Origin: Brevibacillus daliensis
Lineage (GTDB): Bacteria > Bacillota > Bacilli > Brevibacillales > Brevibacillaceae
Reading direction: 5' to 3'
Assembly: GCF_021245735.1 (NCBI RefSeq)
Contig: NZ_JAJISB010000012.1
Span: 62,001 to 126,000, forward strand
Length of the DNA: 64,000 bases
The notes below the pieces were generated by a model that was not told the origin of the DNA, searched no databases, and saw nothing but the letters and a program-made list of their open reading frames with translations. Both the position numbers and the translations under genes were made by a program. Shown piece by piece: positions 59,635 to 64,000 of the stretch (its first letter is position 1; the number at the start of each line of letters is the position of its first letter).

Positions 59635-60984
59635 ATGAATGTAGCCGTGGAACCTCAGTCAAAAGTTGAAAGCTTATGGAAAAACAGAATCTATACAAAG
59701 CTCCTGTCCTCTTATGCCATATCATCCTTCGGTAACTGGTTTGATTATATAGCCCTGATTGCCATCATTACATTTCAATGGAAAGCAACACCGATGCTTA
59801 TCGCACTACTAACGGTCTGCTATGCCATTCCTAGTATCTTGTTTAGCCAATTAGCTGGTGTATTGGCAGACAGGGTTGATAAGCGCAAATTGATGATCAT
59901 TTGTACGTTTTTTCGAGCCATTCTTACATTTTGTCTACTCTTAGCGTCCAATGTTTATATCTTATACGGACTCATTCTCATTCGCTCAACACTGGACGTA
60001 TTTAATCTCCCTGCCGAGCAAAGTTTGACGAGACAGGTTGTAGCGGATGAACAGTTACTTAAAGCAACCAGTCTCAACACAATGGTTATGCATATGTCAA
60101 AAATTATTGGCCCACTTCTAGGGGCAGCTATTCTAGCGATTAGCTCCAGTGTCTTATGCCTGATTGTAAACGGCTTCTCTCTGCTCCTTTCCTGCTTGAT
60201 TTTAATCAGCATCGGCTCCATAAAAAAACAACATAAGGCTAATCCACAGGAAATAGAAATGGATACGACTGATCAGGCAAAAGGAAATTCAGGTACATCG
60301 AAACAGGAATCTGAAAGTCTCATGACCTCATGGAAAGCAGGCTGGGCAGTCGTGCTAGGCAATAAAACCTTACTTGTCAGTCTTATCTTTATGCTGATTG
60401 CTGCAATGGCTATCCAGTTCGTTGATTCTCAGATGTCTGTCTTAATCCGAGAAATTAATCCAAATAAACCAGAGTGGTTAGGCTGGGGAATTGCTTTGTT
60501 TGGACTAGGAGCTGTCAGTATGATTGGTGTGTTAAATCGTCTATCGGGGATAAAAAGATATGGTCTGGCAATGGGGGGAAGTGCTTTTTTGATAGGGGTT
60601 AGCTTTTTAGCCTTGGGAAGTATTGCAAAAGGGGTTTCATTTTGGTTGGTTATTATTCCGTGTCTCATTGGTGGTGCAGGAAGTGGGTTATGGTCGGTCA
60701 TGTCCAACTACTTATTTATGAACGAAGCACCGAAAGATGCGATAGGTCGTGTAATGGGAATCGTTCAGTCAATGGGTAGCGCAGTTTGGTTGATAGCACC
60801 GCTCATTGGTGGGGGAGTGGTTACAATGGTTGGTCCACATGTTGCCTTTCAATTAAGTGGTATTCTTGTCATTGTTCTTGGACTATCGGCAATCATATTT
60901 CAGAGCTGGTTGTGGCCACAACGACCTGAGGATGCAGGGAACCCAGATAAGAAAATGGATGAGGTAAAATCAGTCATGGGTTGA
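59635..60984 (+). CDS. MFS transporter (predicted exporter)
   Basis: 449 aa, twelve spans in two bundles with a charged central loop (GSIKKQHKANPQEIEMDTTDQAKGNSGTSKQESESL, residues ~195-230). N-terminal half: YAISSFGNWFDYIALIAIITFQWKATPMLI, LAGVLADRVDKRKLMIICTFFRA (motif A-like), RSTLDVFNLPAEQSLTRQVV. It resembles MFS 3-type drug exporters of Firmicutes. GGAGTG site. Probably controlled by the winged-helix regulator upstream, an inference from position. Confidence 0.88.
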   Translation: MNVAVEPQSKVESLWKNRIYTKLLSSYAISSFGNWFDYIALIAIITFQWKATPMLIALLTVCYAIPSILFSQLAGVLADRVDKRKLMIICTFFRAILTFCLLLASNVYILYGLILIRSTLDVFNLPAEQSLTRQVVADEQLLKATSLNTMVMHMSKIIGPLLGAAILAISSSVLCLIVNGFSLLLSCLILISIGSIKKQHKANPQEIEMDTTDQAKGNSGTSKQESESLMTSWKAGWAVVLGNKTLLVSLIFMLIAAMAIQFVDSQMSVLIREINPNKPEWLGWGIALFGLGAVSMIGVLNRLSGIKRYGLAMGGSAFLIGVSFLALGSIAKGVSFWLVIIPCLIGGAGSGLWSVMSNYLFMNEAPKDAIGRVMGIVQSMGSAVWLIAPLIGGGVVTMVGPHVAFQLSGILVIVLGLSAIIFQSWLWPQRPEDAGNPDKKMDEVKSVMG

Positions 60985-60998
60985 TTGTCTTATTATGA

Positions 60999-61578
60999 CT
61001 ACTGTAGTGGGCTGGCAGAAGAAGCACATTTTTTGACAGACAGGAATTTATAAAAATTCCTGTCTGCATAAGTGCAACTAAGGCTTTACCTGCACTAGAG
61101 GCTTGGTAAAGCCAAGTTTTCTAATTTGCAAACTCGTTAAGGTCCAGCAGGGGAGCTATGACAGTCCGCTACACAACAAAGAGTGCGGAAAGTGCAAAAG
61201 TTGCGATGCTACGCAGTGTCTCAAGGGTTGCACTTTTTAATCCGCACTCTTTATTGTGTAGCTAGGTAGGACCTTAACTACTTCTGGACAAAAAATGTGC
61301 TTCTTCTGCAAAGGGCTGCAGTGGAAAGAAAAGACTTAAACAAAACCTACAACATGAAAAACCAGCTTCTCTTTTCACACAGAGCGTCTTGGCGAAGCCC
61401 GACCCAGCGTAGCACTATTTATCGGGATTAAGAAGCGAAACCCAGCAAGTCTTACAGTGAAAACTTCGTTTTGAAGCTTCCTAGGGTGAATAGTGCGGAG
61501 CGGACAGTCAATCCCCATATAGGGCGAAGACTCTAGCGAGAGTGTGAAAAGAGAAGCTGGTTTTCTCCACTACAGTAG
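60999..61578 (+). repeat. Large palindromic intergenic repeat, copy D (two modules with inserted hairpins)
   Basis: Fills the 640-base gap after the MFS gene. The ends are perfect 12-bp terminal inverted repeats CTACTGTAGTGG (60999-61010) and CCACTACAGTAG (61567-61578). The left arm carries a ~95-base insertion absent from A and C, with two perfect hairpins: 61037-61066 (13-bp stem) and 61082-61112 (9-bp stem). Inner stem 61168-61189 with 61241-61262 (22 bp, one mismatch). Module 2 is flanked by CCAGCTTCTCTTTTCACAC and GTGTGAAAAGAGAAGCTGG. Confidence 0.87.
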
Positions 61579-61626
61579 GATGAAGACGATCTTTTAAAAA
61601 AACGTTTATTAATTACAGATTATTCG

Positions 61627-63351
61627 TTATTCCTCTGTAATACCGTACTTTTTCATTTTGTTATACAGTGTACCTCGTGATATTCCCAAGAGAGTAGCAG
61701 CTGCTTTTTTGTTACCATAGGTGCGATGAAGAGCAGCTATTACCTGTTGTTTTTCATTTTCATGATAGGAGTGTCCCACACGTGTTCCCCAGGTGAAAGA
61801 AGGCTTTTCTAGTGGTAGTTCTCCCGAGGGAAAATCAAGTAATGGAAGTTCATGGCTAGGTTGGATAACCGATTGAGATTTGCTGGAACGAAATGGCGCT
61901 GGCAAATGCTCACTCGTAATCATTCCGTTCTCCTGCAATATAGATAGTCGCTCCATCACGTTACGTAGCTGCCTGATGTTACCTGGCCATGGAAATGTGA
62001 TCAATGCTTGCATTACATCAGGTGCCAGAAGAGGAATAGGGTGATCATGGGAGAGTGAGTATTCCTGCAGGAAAATTTGAATGAGTTCAGGAAGATCCTC
62101 CGAGCGTTCCCGTAACGATGGTATTTCTAACGAAAAAACATTCAAACGATAAAAAAGATCTTCGCGAAAACGCCCTTCTTCCACCAGTTGTTCCAGATTT
62201 TTATTCGTAGCGGCAATAATTCTCGTGTTAATCGTAATAGGCGCCGTTCCACCCACCCGATAATATTGCCGTTCTTGCAGGGCACGTAACAGCTTTACTT
62301 GTAATTCCAGCGGCAATTCTCCGATTTCATCAAGAAAAAGTGTACCTTCATGAGCCAGCTCCATTTTTCCTGGCTTACCTTTCTTATCTGCCCCGGTAAA
62401 TGCACCGCCCTGATATCCAAAAAGTTCACTTTCAAACAAAGCAACAGGAATAGCACCGCAATTAATAGCTATAAAAGGTTTATCTGCACGCTTACTCGCC
62501 TGATGAATGGCTTGAGCAAACAGCTCTTTACCCACACCGCTCTCACCAGTGATCAAGACGGTGGCATCTGTTGTTGCTACTTTTTTTGCGCTTATAATTA
62601 CTTGCTGTAGGACGGAAGAATGACCTTTCACCTGATAAAAAGGATCAGAGGTAGCCTGATATCGAGTCATCTCTTGTTGTAAATTGTGAAGATGAGCAGT
62701 GGTATGTGTCAGTTCTTCATGTAATTTGACCAACTCCGTAATATCTTGTTCAATGGATAGTCCACCGATGATTTCATCCCCCTGACGAATGGGGGCAGAG
62801 TTAATCAAGACATGCTGATTAGGTCTTGGAATATGATAGAGTCGTTGTACGGCTGAACCTTCCGACAAGGCGACCTTTACACGGAGCGATTCACTAGCAA
62901 AATGATTATCTAACGGTGTTCCTACCATCTGTTCTTTTGGAATTTGATAAAGCGTCTCTGCTGCCTTATTCCAATACATAACATGGTTCTCTGAATTAAC
63001 AATTGTAGTAGCCTCGCTCATCGTGGCTAGAAGGGTGCTAAGCAATGCCTCCTGATTGCGAGCTGCTTCCCCAATTGCTTTTATAAAAAGCGGATAAGTG
63101 AGTTGTCCTGCTGGCTGCTGATTCTTGTCAACGATAATAAACGCTGGTACTGTAATGGATTCTGCGATCGTGTCTAGCCTAGTCATCCATTGTATATAAG
63201 TGAAATAAGCTTCTTCCAATGTGGAATCTAGTGGAAGGAACAAGGTATGTTCGTCTTGGATGTAGCTACTTAGATAGGGAGAATGGTTATCAGTAGGTAG
63301 CGGGCACATGAAGGAAGCTATTTTTGTTTGCAAGGAAAAAACGGTTTTCAT
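61627..63351 (-). CDS. Sigma-54-dependent transcriptional activator (RocR-like, PAS sensor)
   Basis: 574 aa. Residues ~110-215 look like a PAS sensor (LATMSEATTIVNSENHVMYWNKAAETLYQIP..., GGLSIEQDITELVKL). The AAA+ domain has Walker A TGESGVGKE, the sigma-54 contact motif GAFTGA, Walker B GTLFLDEIGELPL and the Arg-finger region REDLFYRLNVFSLEIPSLRER. The C-terminal Fis-type helix-turn-helix is NKKAAATLLGISRGTLYNKMKKYGI. The N-terminal ~100 residues are less clear. It should activate the divergent proline dehydrogenase gene through the -24/-12 promoter. Confidence 0.93.
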   Translation of the reverse strand: MKTVFSLQTKIASFMCPLPTDNHSPYLSSYIQDEHTLFLPLDSTLEEAYFTYIQWMTRLDTIAESITVPAFIIVDKNQQPAGQLTYPLFIKAIGEAARNQEALLSTLLATMSEATTIVNSENHVMYWNKAAETLYQIPKEQMVGTPLDNHFASESLRVKVALSEGSAVQRLYHIPRPNQHVLINSAPIRQGDEIIGGLSIEQDITELVKLHEELTHTTAHLHNLQQEMTRYQATSDPFYQVKGHSSVLQQVIISAKKVATTDATVLITGESGVGKELFAQAIHQASKRADKPFIAINCGAIPVALFESELFGYQGGAFTGADKKGKPGKMELAHEGTLFLDEIGELPLELQVKLLRALQERQYYRVGGTAPITINTRIIAATNKNLEQLVEEGRFREDLFYRLNVFSLEIPSLRERSEDLPELIQIFLQEYSLSHDHPIPLLAPDVMQALITFPWPGNIRQLRNVMERLSILQENGMITSEHLPAPFRSSKSQSVIQPSHELPLLDFPSGELPLEKPSFTWGTRVGHSYHENEKQQVIAALHRTYGNKKAAATLLGISRGTLYNKMKKYGITEE

Positions 63352-63404
63352 TCCATCACCTCATTTACCTGTTGATCAAAAGTGTACAATATTATGAACA
63401 TGAT

Positions 63405-63434
63405 TGCACATAAATGTCAGAATAAACTGCACAT
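63405..63434 (+). promoter_or_regulatory. Repeated TGCACAT half-sites, candidate activator binding site
   Basis: TGCACAT occurs at 63405-63411 and 63428-63434, 40-70 bases upstream of the -24 element, where a sigma-54 activator would bind. Half-site choice is tentative. Confidence 0.35.
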
Positions 63435-63473
63435 TACGATAGTTTTATCCTTATATTGCACGATTAGCAGGAC

Positions 63474-63490
63474 TTGGCACGGTAGTTGCA
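63474..63490 (+). promoter_or_regulatory. Sigma-54 (-24/-12) promoter of the proline dehydrogenase gene
   Basis: TTGGCAC-N5-TTGCA, an exact match to the sigma-54 consensus TGGCAC-N5-TTGCA with correct spacing; 60 bases upstream of the ATG. Confidence 0.85.
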
Positions 63491-63550
63491 GTTTATATCC
63501 TGATATAAATAGAAACATGCAAGGGTACTAGCATGAAGGAGGCAATCATC

Positions 63551-64000
63551 ATGGAACAACTTCTTAAAAATTTTTTCTTGTTCCTTTCCAAAAATCAAAG
63601 TTTAAATAAAGCGGCGAAGAAGTGGGGCTTACGATTTGGGGCGAGTCGTGTGGTATCAGGGGAAACTATTGCAGAAGCGATTACCAAGGTACGTGAGCTG
63701 AACCAAAAAGGACTGGTATGTACACTGGATCATTTGGGCGAATTTGTATTTAGTGTTGAGGAGGCAAATGAGTCAGCAGACTACTGTATTAAAACCATTG
63801 AGGCTGTTCACGAATCTAAAGTAGACTGCAATCTTTCTTTGAAGATGACCCAGCTCGGCTTAGATATTAGTAGAGACTTATGTGTAAGTAACATGCGCCG
63901 TGTCCTAGATGCTGCCAAGAGATGCGACAATCTGTTTGTGCGAATTGATATGGAGGATTATGCTCATAATCAGGTGACCATGGAGGTTTTGGATGAATTG
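63551..64000 (+). CDS. putM: Proline dehydrogenase, N-terminal part (truncated by the window end)
   Basis: 150 codons visible from ATG 63551 (AAGGAGG site), no stop before the window ends. The N-terminal sequence (LKNFFLFLSKNQSLNKAAKKWGLRFGASRVVSGETIAEAI...) and KGLVCTLDHLGEFV match the monofunctional proline dehydrogenase of Bacillus. FAD- and substrate-binding residues come later. It oxidises proline to pyrroline-5-carboxylate. Regulated by the adjacent sigma-54 activator. Confidence 0.88.
   Translation, partial: MEQLLKNFFLFLSKNQSLNKAAKKWGLRFGASRVVSGETIAEAITKVRELNQKGLVCTLDHLGEFVFSVEEANESADYCIKTIEAVHESKVDCNLSLKMTQLGLDISRDLCVSNMRRVLDAAKRCDNLFVRIDMEDYAHNQVTMEVLDEL

Noticed and set aside
1-64000. 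CRISPR array, prophage, tRNA or rRNA genes
   Set aside because: No spaced direct-repeat array, integrase, structural phage gene, tRNA cloverleaf or rRNA segment was recognised on either strand.

Overview
The window looks like a chromosome segment of a low-GC, spore-forming Gram-positive bacterium, most likely Brevibacillus or a close relative in Paenibacillaceae. This is inferred from strong AGGAGG-type ribosome binding sites with frequent GTG/TTG starts, intrinsic terminators after most units, a probable small acid-soluble spore protein (SspK type), many Bacillus-type housekeeping genes (ackA, pdxK, motAB, deoB/deoD, ytpB, ywnAB, yknXYZ), and a TPP riboswitch. No rRNA, tRNA, CRISPR array, prophage or intact transposase was seen.

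Layout. 0-5 kb: end of a GNAT acetyltransferase gene, ackA, a large palindromic repeat, pdxK, a remnant of a YjbR/MmcQ-type gene, and a PadR regulator with a membrane protein. 5-9 kb: a nosD-nosL-nosY-nosF-lipoprotein operon (copper-site maturation type) with no nosZ in the window. 9-12.4 kb: GNAT gene and the Fur-boxed feoA-feoB-small Cys-rich protein operon. 12.4-19.1 kb: HD-GYP phosphodiesterase, VanW protein, an unusual DUF1343/NamZ-like plus polysaccharide deacetylase fusion, and motAB. 19-25 kb: LysE exporter divergent from a MocR regulator, DUF1450 protein, an M50 membrane protease, a HesB-like protein and a small spore/hypothetical cluster. 25-32 kb: a YknXYZ/MacAB-like efflux operon, pgi, and TPP-riboswitch-controlled thiO. 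32-45 kb: MerR/GAP pair, GH18, NAD kinase, Ig-like surface protein, arylamine N-acetyltransferase, Toprim protein, UppP, CvfB-like protein, and a TAXI-TRAP transporter. 44-53 kb: ytpB, ywnAB-like pair, nucleoside catabolism and purine uptake genes (deoD, crp-like, deoB, NCS2 permease). 53-61 kb: accessory region with a duplicated DJ-1 gene fragment, a frameshifted gene at the head of a YtrA-type GntR/ABC operon, a winged-helix/TPR-like regulator beside its own degraded tandem copy, and an MFS exporter. 61-64 kb: a sigma-54-dependent activator divergent from proline dehydrogenase, with a textbook -24/-12 promoter between them.

The most unusual signal is a family of four long palindromic intergenic elements (about 1.9, 24.8, 38.0 and 61.0 kb). 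Each contains a roughly 230-bp imperfect palindrome. Two copies carry a second hairpin module, one copy has perfect 12-bp terminal inverted repeats, and compensated base changes preserve a 21-22-bp stem. They resemble MITE-like elements or mobile structured-RNA elements. Other points of interest are the divergent NamZ-deacetylase fusion, the nosZ-less nos operon, and several operator-like palindromes that pair clearly with adjacent regulators.
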